A stretch of DNA of 15,452 nt from an uncultured Alphaproteobacteria bacterium (GTDB lineage: Bacteria; Pseudomonadota; Alphaproteobacteria; Puniceispirillales; UBA1172): NCBI GenBank assembly GCA_937952245.1, contig CALFYS010000037.1, forward strand, positions 1 to 15,452, written 5' to 3'. Below, piece by piece: positions 8,308 through 15,141 of the stretch; position 1 is the stretch's first letter, and every line of letters starts with the position of its first letter. A program made the translations under genes and the position numbers. Below the pieces are notes generated by a model, which was not told the origin of the DNA, ran no database searches, and was given only the letters and a program-made list of their open reading frames with translations.

Positions 8308-9579
8308 TTAAATAGCGTTTAGCATCTTATTCGCTGTAAATGCCGCCTGATAAAACCGAGAGACAATCGGCGCGCTTGGCACCGTTTTAAGGTCTGTGAA
8401 TGGCAGAGGCAATTCATCACGCGCCACGCCTGTCAACAGACCCGCCATGGTTTCTCCGAACATTGTGCCTGTTGTAATACCGCGGCCATTATAACCAATT
8501 GGCGTGAATAAATTGGTATCCAATTCATAGATTCGCGGCAGATGATCAGGCGTCATCGCGATCTTGCCATGCCATGCTTCTTCAAATTCCATAGGCCCAA
8601 GCGTGGGAAAGATTTTGGCAATTTGTTTTGATGCCCATCGTTTAGACAAGCCTTTATCTTTTGTTCCAACAATCTTGCCCATAGACCCCAAAAGCAGCCT
8701 GTTGAACTTATCGCGCCGAATATTGAACATGATTTTACCCGTATCCCATAACCCTTGTTTTTCGGGCAAGATAAAGTCAGCCTCAGGGCCAAGAGGTTTG
8801 GTCGCCAATTGGAAATAATGGATCAAGGTAAAAATGCGCTTTAAGCCCGGCCAAAGATCATCGGTGTAGGCGTTTGTCCCTAGAATAACGTATTTTGCTT
8901 TGATCACCCCTTGGGTTGTTTCAACCACCCAGCCTTGACCATCGCGCTTTAATTGGGTTGCCCGCACACCTGTGCTGATTTGGGCGCCAGCGCCTAGGGC
9001 GGCTCGCGCCAACCCACGGCAATATCCCATGGGATTAATCGTACCGCATCGGTGATCAACCAACCCGCCATGGAAATGATCTGTTCCAATCATATCCTTA
9101 ATCTCATCCTTCGAGATCAAATCAACAGGTTCCCCTAAGCGTTGCCATTCTTTATGGCGTTCTTTCAGTTCTTCAAAACCGCTTGGGCCATGGGCGGCGT
9201 GGATCGTTCCTGTTCGCGTGACTTCGCATTGAATTTGATGTTTTTCAATCAGCGAGAAAACATATTCAGGGCCGCCACCAAATTTTTTAATAAAGCGAGG
9301 GCCATAGACTTGGCCAAGTTGTTCCCGCACATCTTGTGGCGGAAGCCAGAGGGCGGCATTTACAAGACCGCAATTGCGACCTGACCCACCAAAACCAATT
9401 TGTTCAGCTTCAATAACATGGGCAGAAAGCCCTTTTTCCGAACAATGCAACGCTGTTGATAGGCCAGTGAAACCGCCGCCAACAATCGCAACATCAACCG
9501 TCGCGTCAGAAAATGGAGCTTTATAATCCGCCTCAACAGCCGAGGAATCCCAGAGAGAAATCGCATCTTTAGGTAACAT
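8308..9579 (-). CDS. DAO-family FAD-dependent oxidoreductase (OrdL/PuuB-like)
   Basis: A 423-residue flavoprotein of the D-amino-acid oxidase superfamily, close in plan to gamma-glutamylputrescine oxidase and related amine or amino-acid oxidases/dehydrogenases. It has the N-terminal dinucleotide fold VAIVGGGFTGLSTA (glycines 34-36 and 39) with ribose-binding Glu57, the GFGGSGRNCG segment (62-71) typical of OrdL-like enzymes, and the C-terminal flavin motif GYNGRGITTG (362-371). The N-terminal LWDSSA segment before the Rossmann fold is also usual in OrdL relatives. The ribosome site GAAGGA is seven bases before the ATG. It is transcribed away from the rhodanese operon, and in the same direction as the transporter 206 bases downstream. 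It probably oxidises a C-N bond of a secondary amine or amino acid; the exact substrate is unknown. Confidence 0.88.
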   Translation of the reverse strand: MLPKDAISLWDSSAVEADYKAPFSDATVDVAIVGGGFTGLSTALHCSEKGLSAHVIEAEQIGFGGSGRNCGLVNAALWLPPQDVREQLGQVYGPRFIKKFGGGPEYVFSLIEKHQIQCEVTRTGTIHAAHGPSGFEELKERHKEWQRLGEPVDLISKDEIKDMIGTDHFHGGLVDHRCGTINPMGYCRGLARAALGAGAQISTGVRATQLKRDGQGWVVETTQGVIKAKYVILGTNAYTDDLWPGLKRIFTLIHYFQLATKPLGPEADFILPEKQGLWDTGKIMFNIRRDKFNRLLLGSMGKIVGTKDKGLSKRWASKQIAKIFPTLGPMEFEEAWHGKIAMTPDHLPRIYELDTNLFTPIGYNGRGITTGTMFGETMAGLLTGVARDELPLPFTDLKTVPSAPIVSRFYQAAFTANKMLNAI

Positions 9580-9634
9580 AAACGTTGTCCTTCAGTTGTC
9601 TTTCATCAAGCCTCTAGCCGTGACGATTGCACGA

Positions 9635-9664
9635 TTGATATTGTTGTGTCAATTTTGTGATAAG
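9635..9664 (+). promoter_or_regulatory. Candidate divergent promoter/operator between oxidoreductase and rhodanese genes
   Basis: On the plus strand TTGATA (9635-9640, 5 of 6 to the -35 box) is followed after 18 bases by GATAAG (9659-9664), with a TG in the extended -10 position (9656-9657). On the minus strand a perfect TTGACA lies at 9652-9647, pointing to the oxidoreductase gene, but no good -10 follows it. TTGATA and TGTCAA form an imperfect inverted repeat (9635-9652, six-base centre) that overlaps both -35 boxes, so it could be a regulator site. No regulator gene is visible in the window. Confidence 0.35.
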
Positions 9665-9690
9665 GTTTAAGTCTACGTCAAAAGAGAGTC

Positions 9691-10104
9691 ATGGGGGCTG
9701 TAGAAATGCCTAAATTGAAAAAAACCTCAGCCGAAATGGTTGCTGAAGCGCGTCAGAAAATCGTTGAAATTGAAACGCCTGATCTCATTAAAATGATGGA
9801 TGACCCCAATCTAGTGATTGTTGATATTCGCGATATTCGTGAGCGGCAACATTCCGGATTTATCCCGGGCAGTTTCCACGCCCCCCGAGGGATGATTGAA
9901 TTCTGGGTCGATCCTGACAGCCCTTATTTTAAAGATATTTTTGATGGAGAGGGCAAGACCTATGTATTGCATTGCGCTTCTGGTTGGCGGTCTGCGCTTA
10001 CAACCGCAACTCTCTTGGATATGGGCTTTGATGCGGCGCATCTCAAAGAAGGGTTTTCCACTTGGGAAAAGCAAGGTGGCCCTGTTGAATATGTAAAAAA
10101 GTAA
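9691..10104 (+). CDS. Single-domain rhodanese-like sulfurtransferase
   Basis: A 137-residue cytoplasmic protein with one rhodanese domain. Seen are VIVDIRDIRERQHSGFIPG (substrate-side motif), HAPRGMIEFWVDP, and the active-site loop CASGWRSA with Cys95 as the persulfide-forming residue. The six-residue loop length fits a sulfur-transferring rhodanese rather than a Cdc25-like phosphatase. The start may be ATG 9706 (132 residues, MPKLKK...), preceded by a G-rich site at 9692-9697. The upstream ATG at 9691 has only AGAGAG three bases before it. It is the first gene of a plus-strand operon, 31 bases before the M20 hydrolase. The sulfur acceptor is unknown, and a link to the neighbouring hydrolase chemistry is not obvious. 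Confidence 0.88.
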   Translation: MGAVEMPKLKKTSAEMVAEARQKIVEIETPDLIKMMDDPNLVIVDIRDIRERQHSGFIPGSFHAPRGMIEFWVDPDSPYFKDIFDGEGKTYVLHCASGWRSALTTATLLDMGFDAAHLKEGFSTWEKQGGPVEYVKK

Positions 10105-10121
10105 CTGAAATCATTAATTCT

Positions 10122-10128
10122 AAAGGTG
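10122..10128 (+). promoter_or_regulatory. Ribosome binding site of the M20 hydrolase gene
   Basis: AAAGGTG lies seven bases before ATG 10136. It decides for that ATG over the TTG at 10130, which would leave only one base after the site. Confidence 0.6.
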
Positions 10129-10135
10129 TTTGATC

Positions 10136-11395
10136 ATGTCCCAAGCAATCAAGAATATGAATATTAATGGTGACCGTTTATGGCAAAGCCTGATGGCGAT
10201 GGCGAAAATTGGGCCGGGTGTTGCTGGCGGTAACAATCGCCAAGCCTTGACCGATGAAGATGGCCAAGCCCGTCACCTGTTTCAAGATTGGTGCCAGGAT
10301 GCTGGGTTGACCATGACCACGGATACCATGGGCAATATGTTTGCCCGCCGTGAAGGAACTGATCCTGATGCCCTGCCCATTATGGTGGGAAGTCATCTCG
10401 ACACACAACCTACAGGCGGTAAATATGACGGCGTTTTGGGCGTCTTGGCAGGGCTTGAGATCATCCGCAGTCTGAATGATTTGGATATTAAAACCAAACA
10501 TCCTATCGAGGTTGTGAACTGGACCAACGAAGAAGGCTGCCGGTTCTCACCCCCGATGCTGTCATCTGGCGTTTTTGCCGGTGTTTATGATGCCGAATGG
10601 GCCTATGACCGTACTGATGCAAACGGTTACCGTTTTGGATCAGAGATTGAGCGCATCGGGTGGATTGGTGATGAAAAGGTCGGCGACCACCCACTTAAAG
10701 CCTATTTAGAATTGCATATTGAACAAGGTCCTATTTTGGAAGATGAAGATGTGCCTATTGGCATTGTCACCCATGGACAAGGCCTTGTTTGGACAAAAAT
10801 CACGCTGGTGGGTCAGGAATCTCATGCGGGTTCAACGCCAATGGATCGCCGGGTGAATGCTGGTTTAGGCATGGCGCGCATTATCGCCAGTGTCGATGAT
10901 ATTGCCCAACGTTATGCACCCAATGCCCGCGCCACGGTTGGCCAATGTGATGTTTACCCGAATGCGGTCAATGTGATTCCCGGGCAAGCCATTTTAACCG
11001 TTGATATGCGCGACCCTGATCAAGACCAACTCAACGCCATGGTCAAAGATTTATACGACCAGGCCAATAAAATTGCCGATGAGATTGGCCTTGAAATTCA
11101 ATTTGAAGAACTCAGCAATATGTCACCAATTGCATTTGATGATGATGTGATCAACCATCTGAAAGAGGCATCAGCATCATTGGGCTATCCGTCGAAAGAT
11201 TTGGTTTCTGGCGCGGGTCATGATGCGTTTTGGGTGAGCAAAATTGCGCCATCGGCCATGATTATGTGCCCTTGTGTCGGCGGGCTTTCCCATAATGAGG
11301 CCGAAGAGATTACCTCAGAATGGGCAACGGCTAGCACCGATGTTCTCTATCATGCTGTCTTGAATATGGCTGAAATTTCCGCCCATGATGAATAA
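10136..11395 (+). CDS. M20 family Zn-dependent hydrolase (N-carbamoyl-L-amino-acid / ureido hydrolase type)
   Basis: A 419-residue cytoplasmic metalloamidase of the HyuC/AmaB/AllC group, which hydrolyses N-carbamoyl amino acids, beta-ureidopropionate or allantoate to the amino compound, CO2 and ammonia. The dinuclear metal ligands are all visible: His87 in GSHLDT, Asp98 in GGKYDG, Glu132/Glu133 in NEEG (bridge and base), His194 in LELHIEQGP, and His386 in GGLSHNEAE. The dimerisation-lid motif GQESHAGSTPMDRR (226-239) and GAGHDAF (359-365) are conserved in this group. It lies between the rhodanese and cupin genes on one likely transcript. No hydantoinase/dihydropyrimidinase gene is present to supply a carbamoyl amino acid, so an imported ureide or amide is plausible. 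The exact substrate is not determined. Confidence 0.9.
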   Translation: MSQAIKNMNINGDRLWQSLMAMAKIGPGVAGGNNRQALTDEDGQARHLFQDWCQDAGLTMTTDTMGNMFARREGTDPDALPIMVGSHLDTQPTGGKYDGVLGVLAGLEIIRSLNDLDIKTKHPIEVVNWTNEEGCRFSPPMLSSGVFAGVYDAEWAYDRTDANGYRFGSEIERIGWIGDEKVGDHPLKAYLELHIEQGPILEDEDVPIGIVTHGQGLVWTKITLVGQESHAGSTPMDRRVNAGLGMARIIASVDDIAQRYAPNARATVGQCDVYPNAVNVIPGQAILTVDMRDPDQDQLNAMVKDLYDQANKIADEIGLEIQFEELSNMSPIAFDDDVINHLKEASASLGYPSKDLVSGAGHDAFWVSKIAPSAMIMCPCVGGLSHNEAEEITSEWATASTDVLYHAVLNMAEISAHDE

Positions 11396-11441
11396 ACATG
11401 AATGCTTAAACCTGAATATTTGAAACCTTAAGGGGGGGCTT

Positions 11442-11729
11442 ATGGAACGTTTAAAAGCAACAGCAACATCACAAATTGATGATGATCGCGTGCGTGTTGT
11501 CCGATGGGATTTTGAAGTCGGCGCCGAAACAGGGTGGCATCAACATTCAATGGATTACATTGTTGTTCCATTAACATCAGGGACATTAACCGCTGAACTG
11601 CCTGATGGCACTCAAGTCACCAATCAGTTAACCGCTGGCCAATCCTATAACCGTCCAGAAGGCGTTCATCATAACATCATCAACAGCAGTGATACCCCAT
11701 TCAGTTTTATCGAAATAGAATTGAAGTAA
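11442..11729 (+). CDS. Small single-domain cupin
   Basis: A 95-residue protein that is essentially one cupin barrel. Motif 2, G(X)5PXG(X)2H(X)3N, matches exactly: Gly66, Pro72, Gly74, His77, Asn81. Motif 1 keeps Gly27, His33, His35 and Gly47 but lacks the usual glutamate, with Asp38 nearby. A metal site with three histidines is therefore possible. The ribosome site is very strong (AAGGGGGGG just before the ATG at 11442), suggesting good expression. It sits 46 bases after the M20 hydrolase gene. Small cupins act as metal-dependent isomerases, dioxygenases or ligand sensors, and which applies here cannot be said. Confidence 0.85.
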   Translation: MERLKATATSQIDDDRVRVVRWDFEVGAETGWHQHSMDYIVVPLTSGTLTAELPDGTQVTNQLTAGQSYNRPEGVHHNIINSSDTPFSFIEIELK

Positions 11730-11742
11730 ATGAAACGTTTTG

Positions 11743-12642
11743 ATGATCATGGATAAAAAAACCGCCAATGGGCAGCATGGCTATTTTCTGGCGTTTTTAA
11801 CGGTTGGTTTTTTATGGGGGCTGAATTGGCCTGCCGTCAAATTTGTCTTAACCGAAGTGCCGCCCCTAACCATGCGCGCTGTCTCGTTTACATCGGCGGC
11901 AATCATCCTTGCGTTCGTGGTTTGGCGGTCAAAACAATTCTTTCGATTGCAACGCGATGAAATCATTCCAACCGCAATCGTTGGCGCGTTTTTGATATTT
12001 GGTTTCAATGTTTTAACGGCTTTGGGGCAAATGATTGTGGAAGCGTCAAAAGCCACGATTTTCGCCTATACAATGCCATCAATAACGGCAATTCTGGCGG
12101 CATTTTATCTAAAGGAACGGATAAGACCCAAAACCATTTGGGCTTTACTGATCGCCATGACGGGCCTTGCGATGATGGTGTCAGAAGACATCGCTTCAAT
12201 CACCCAAAACCCGATGGGTCCTATCGTCATGGTGTTAGCGGCACTGTCATGGTCCATCGGGAATGTTGGGTTGAAATCGGTTCAGTGGCGGTTGCAACCC
12301 CTGCCACTTACCGTGTGGTTTTTCGTCTTTTCCAGTTTAATCGCGTGGCCGTTGGTTTTTATTTATGAACCGCTTGAGGCGCAACATTGGCCCAGTCTTA
12401 ATGTCGTGGCAACGCTTGGGTTTCATGTGTTGGGGCCAATGGTGACGTGCTATTTATTGTGGTCGTTTTTAGTGTCTAAACTGCCAACAACAATCGCATC
12501 TATATCAATCTTAATCGCGCCGGTGGTCGGAGTTTTGAGTTCAATTATTTTTTTGGATGAAGTGTTGAGCTGGCAAATAATTTATGCCCTCACCACAATT
12601 ATTATTTCAATTGCGCTGGTTTTAACGTCAAAAAATGAATAA
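11743..12642 (+). CDS. EamA/DMT superfamily permease
   Basis: A roughly 299-residue inner-membrane protein with about ten hydrophobic helices arranged as two EamA repeats (approximately residues 13-145 and 155-292). Typical features are the FLWGLNWPAVKF segment in helix 1, the FYLKERIRPKTIWALLIAMTG junction at the end of repeat 1, and SIIFLDEVLSWQ near the end of repeat 2. Such proteins often export amino acids or metabolites, or exchange small solutes; the cargo here is unknown. The start is either ATG 11743 or ATG 11749. No clear ribosome site is seen, and the gene begins 13 bases after the cupin stop, so translational coupling is likely. The 125 bases after it hold no gene and no obvious terminator. 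Confidence 0.87.
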   Translation: MIMDKKTANGQHGYFLAFLTVGFLWGLNWPAVKFVLTEVPPLTMRAVSFTSAAIILAFVVWRSKQFFRLQRDEIIPTAIVGAFLIFGFNVLTALGQMIVEASKATIFAYTMPSITAILAAFYLKERIRPKTIWALLIAMTGLAMMVSEDIASITQNPMGPIVMVLAALSWSIGNVGLKSVQWRLQPLPLTVWFFVFSSLIAWPLVFIYEPLEAQHWPSLNVVATLGFHVLGPMVTCYLLWSFLVSKLPTTIASISILIAPVVGVLSSIIFLDEVLSWQIIYALTTIIISIALVLTSKNE

Positions 12643-12767
12643 CATTTTGGGGCTATGACGTTATGAGACCTATCAAAATTCATAAGCTTTCGATTTGATC
12701 TCAACATTCCATGGCTTATCTATCATGAATAAAGAATGTTAATTGTTTTTGCATAAGGCCTTTTGAA

Positions 12768-14441
12768 ATGACTTCCCATCAATCCAAAGATACCAGCAAT
12801 ACGGCAATTCAAGAAAACACAGCCCAACTCAAGGGAACACCAAAACTTGATGCGGTTATTGTTGGCGCGGGGTTTTCCGGACTTTATCAATTATATTCTT
12901 TGAAAAAAAAGATGAACTTAAACGCGGTTGTGCTGGAAGCGGGCGACGGTGTTGGCGGAACGTGGTATTGGAACCGTTATCCGGGCGCGCGATGCGATTC
13001 CGAAAGCCATACCTATTGCTATTATTTCTCACAAGAAATACTGGAAGAATGGCGCTGGAGCGAGCGTTATCCAAAGCAGGAAGAAATCCTGAGGTATCTG
13101 AATTTTTGCGCCGACAAACTGGATTTAAAACAAGATATTTATTTTAACCAAAGAGTTCAAAGCGCGGTTTGGGATGAAGACGCTTTGTGCTGGCAAATCA
13201 CATCCGAAACAGGGTTGCAATTGCAAGCCACCTATCTGATCACCGCCGTTGGTTGCCTGTCTTCGGCCAATCACCCTCAGATTGATGGTCTCGAGAATTT
13301 CAAAGGCGATACCTATCATACTGGGGAATGGCCGCATGACGGTGTGGATTTTACGGGCAAATCGGTGGTCGTGATTGGCACGGGCTCAACAGGCATTCAA
13401 GCCATCCCTGTTATCGCTGAGGACGCTAAAAAACTGACCGTTCTTCAACGAACACCTAATTTCAGCGTGCCAGCGCATAACAAGCCTCTTGATCCTGAAT
13501 TTCACGACATTTTCTGCCAAAATATTGATGATTGGCGACAACGAATGCTGGAATCAAGGCATGGTCACCCTTGGATTGCGCCGCCCCGAAAGTTATGTGA
13601 AACACCTGAAGATGAACGTCTTTCCATTCTTGAAGAAGCTTGGAAGATTGGCGGCTTGCGCTTTCGAGAGAGTTTTGAAGATATTCTATTGGATCAAGAC
13701 TCCAATGATGTGATGGCCGCGTTTATTCACCAGAAAATTAAAGATATTGTTAAAGACCCGGAGACGGCAGAAAAACTGTTACCGAAAGACCATCCTTTTG
13801 GCACGAAGCGGCCGCCCATCGACACCCATTATTTTGAAACCTATAACCGCGATAATGTCTGCCTTGAAGATATTCGCTCAAACCCCATCGATTGTTTTAC
13901 CGAAGATGGCATCCGGTTAACTGATGGCAAAAAAATCCCTGCCGATAGTATTGTTTTCGCAACAGGCTTTGACGCCATGTCAGGGTCTTTATTGAAAATG
14001 GGTATTGTGGGACGTGACGGCAAACCCCTATCAGAAGCCTGGCAAGATGGCCCGCAAGCCTATCTTGGATTAGGCGTTCATGGCTTCCCCAATATGTTCA
14101 TCATAACAGGCCCGGGCAGCCCCTCTGTATTAACAAATATGCCGCGGTCTATTGAACAGAATGTGGATTGGATTTCTTCTGTTTTAGACTTCGCCCATAC
14201 CAATAACATTTCAAAAATCGAGGCGGAACATGAAGCCATGGTCAATTGGACGAAACACGTCATTGAAACCGCGGATAAGACGCTTCTGCCAAAAGCAAAT
14301 CACTCATGGTATCTAGGAGCAAATATACCGGGGAAACCAAGGGTGTTTATGCCTTATGTGGGGGGGCTTGAAAATTACCGTTCTTATTGTGATGACATTA
14401 TGGAAAAAAACTATTCCGGTTTCCAAATGACAAAAAACTAA
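12768..14441 (+). CDS. Type I Baeyer-Villiger / flavin-containing monooxygenase (cyclohexanone monooxygenase-like)
   Basis: A 557-residue flavoprotein that should use FAD, NADPH and O2 to insert oxygen next to a ketone, giving an ester or lactone; some relatives also oxidise N or S. It has the first Rossmann motif GAGFSG (33-38), GVGGTWYWNRYPGARCDSES (61-80), the BVMO fingerprint FKGDTYHTGEWP (178-189), the NADPH fold GTGSTG (204-209), and active-site Arg348 in GTKRPP. The C-terminal half follows cyclohexanone monooxygenase closely (YNRDNVCLEDIRSNPI, ATGFDAM, ANIPGK, YVGGLENYR). Length fits the family. AAGG lies nine bases before the ATG. It follows the EamA gene by 125 bases, so it may have its own promoter. 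No esterase, lactonase or alcohol dehydrogenase partner lies in the window, so its pathway is unclear. Confidence 0.92.
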   Translation: MTSHQSKDTSNTAIQENTAQLKGTPKLDAVIVGAGFSGLYQLYSLKKKMNLNAVVLEAGDGVGGTWYWNRYPGARCDSESHTYCYYFSQEILEEWRWSERYPKQEEILRYLNFCADKLDLKQDIYFNQRVQSAVWDEDALCWQITSETGLQLQATYLITAVGCLSSANHPQIDGLENFKGDTYHTGEWPHDGVDFTGKSVVVIGTGSTGIQAIPVIAEDAKKLTVLQRTPNFSVPAHNKPLDPEFHDIFCQNIDDWRQRMLESRHGHPWIAPPRKLCETPEDERLSILEEAWKIGGLRFRESFEDILLDQDSNDVMAAFIHQKIKDIVKDPETAEKLLPKDHPFGTKRPPIDTHYFETYNRDNVCLEDIRSNPIDCFTEDGIRLTDGKKIPADSIVFATGFDAMSGSLLKMGIVGRDGKPLSEAWQDGPQAYLGLGVHGFPNMFIITGPGSPSVLTNMPRSIEQNVDWISSVLDFAHTNNISKIEAEHEAMVNWTKHVIETADKTLLPKANHSWYLGANIPGKPRVFMPYVGGLENYRSYCDDIMEKNYSGFQMTKN

Positions 14442-14453
14442 CCCCTAGCTCTT

Positions 14454-14831
14454 TTATTCTTCTAAATCGTTTTTCCCCGGCCGAAACCGGATGGCAAGGC
14501 AAGCGAGTGCCAGAATAAGGATAGCCCCAGCCTCATAAAGCAAGGTGATGGCTTCCATTTCTTTGCCTTGCAAAATAATCAACCGTGCCAAAGCGGTCAT
14601 TGCGATAAACAACGGTAAGGTAATGGGGATTTTGTTGCTTTTATAAAAAGCCCCTATCATCCCCAGAACTTCGGCATAGATGAAAAGCAGCAAGAGATCA
14701 GCCAATTGAACTTTTTGGGCGATGTAAATTGCAAACAACTCTTGAACCGTTGCCACCACTGTTAACATGGCCACAATGGTAAGAAGGCCTTTTTCAAAAA
14801 AACCTAATATCTTTGTTTCATTAAAGAGCAA
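14454..14831 (-). CDS. PsiE-family membrane protein (TTG start)
   Basis: A 125-residue inner-membrane protein with about four helices, matching the phosphate-starvation-inducible PsiE family in length (E. coli PsiE is 136 residues) and in motifs such as LLFIYAEVLGMIGAFYKS and PLFIAMTALARLIIL. The molecular function of the family is not established. The start is TTG at 14831, just six bases after the DUF1330 stop. The first in-frame ATG would remove most of the N-terminal segment, whereas a GGAG sits nine bases before the TTG. Its stop lies 12 bases from the convergent monooxygenase stop. No pho box is visible, as the gene sits inside a packed operon. Confidence 0.8.
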   Translation of the reverse strand: MLFNETKILGFFEKGLLTIVAMLTVVATVQELFAIYIAQKVQLADLLLLFIYAEVLGMIGAFYKSNKIPITLPLFIAMTALARLIILQGKEMEAITLLYEAGAILILALACLAIRFRPGKNDLEE

Positions 14832-14837
14832 TATTTT

Positions 14838-15128
14838 TTACTCCATCCCTTCAATAATCATCAGGTCAGTATCAGCGCATTCATCCCGAACCGCTTTTGC
14901 CGCCTGATATTCATCACTGAAATAGAATTGTTCTGCTTTTTCTTTGCTCTCAAACTCTATCATCATGACAACACCGGAAAGATCACCTTCATGCCGATCA
15001 GCGCCCGGCCCTTTAGCCAGTATTCTGCCTCCAAATTGTTGGATGACCGGCCCAGCCATTCCAGAAAACTGCTGAAATTTTTCCGCATCGCTAACCCTGA
15101 TGTTAGCGACCAAATATCCTTTGGGCAT
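14838..15128 (-). CDS. DUF1330 family protein
   Basis: A 96-residue cytoplasmic protein of the DUF1330 family, which has a dimeric ferredoxin-like alpha/beta-barrel fold. Landmarks are the N-terminal GYLVANIRVSD, FGGRILAKG, the central VVMMIEFESKEKAEQFY, and SDEYQAAKAVRDECADTDL toward the end. No biochemical role is established for the family. The start is ATG 15128: a near-ideal GGGAGG site precedes it, and the resulting MPKGYL N-terminus matches family members. An in-frame ATG at 15149 would overlap the upstream gene and has no such site. It sits between the NTF2-like and PsiE-like genes on one likely transcript. Confidence 0.87.
   Translation of the reverse strand: MPKGYLVANIRVSDAEKFQQFSGMAGPVIQQFGGRILAKGPGADRHEGDLSGVVMMIEFESKEKAEQFYFSDEYQAAKAVRDECADTDLMIIEGME
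14841..14844 (-). promoter_or_regulatory. Ribosome binding site for the TTG start of the PsiE-like gene
   Basis: GGAG is embedded in the last codons of the DUF1330 gene (overlapping ATG GAG TAA), nine bases before TTG 14831. It supports translation from TTG and coupling to the upstream gene. Confidence 0.5.
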
Positions 15129-15133
15129 AACAA

Positions 15134-15139
15134 CCTCCC
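15134..15139 (-). promoter_or_regulatory. Ribosome binding site of the DUF1330 gene
   Basis: GGGAGG lies five bases before ATG 15128 and falls in the 13-base gap after the NTF2-like stop. It fixes the start at 15128 rather than 15149. Confidence 0.7.
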
Positions 15140-15141
15140 TT

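Noticed and set aside
9623..9652. Minus-strand sigma-70 promoter based on the perfect TTGACA at 9652-9647
   Set aside because: At 16-18 bases spacing the -10 position reads CAATCG or similar, a poor match, so it is mentioned only as part of the divergent region.
12643..12767. Promoter for the monooxygenase gene (TTGATC at 12695, TATCAT at 12721) and a weak ATTTTG/CAAAAT repeat
   Set aside because: The boxes are 20 bases apart and the repeat has only six pairs with a long loop; neither is convincing.
14460..14500. CCGG-rich inverted repeat near the monooxygenase/PsiE convergent end as a terminator
   Set aside because: It encodes the conserved basic C-terminus of the PsiE-like protein, the stem is four bases, and no T run follows.
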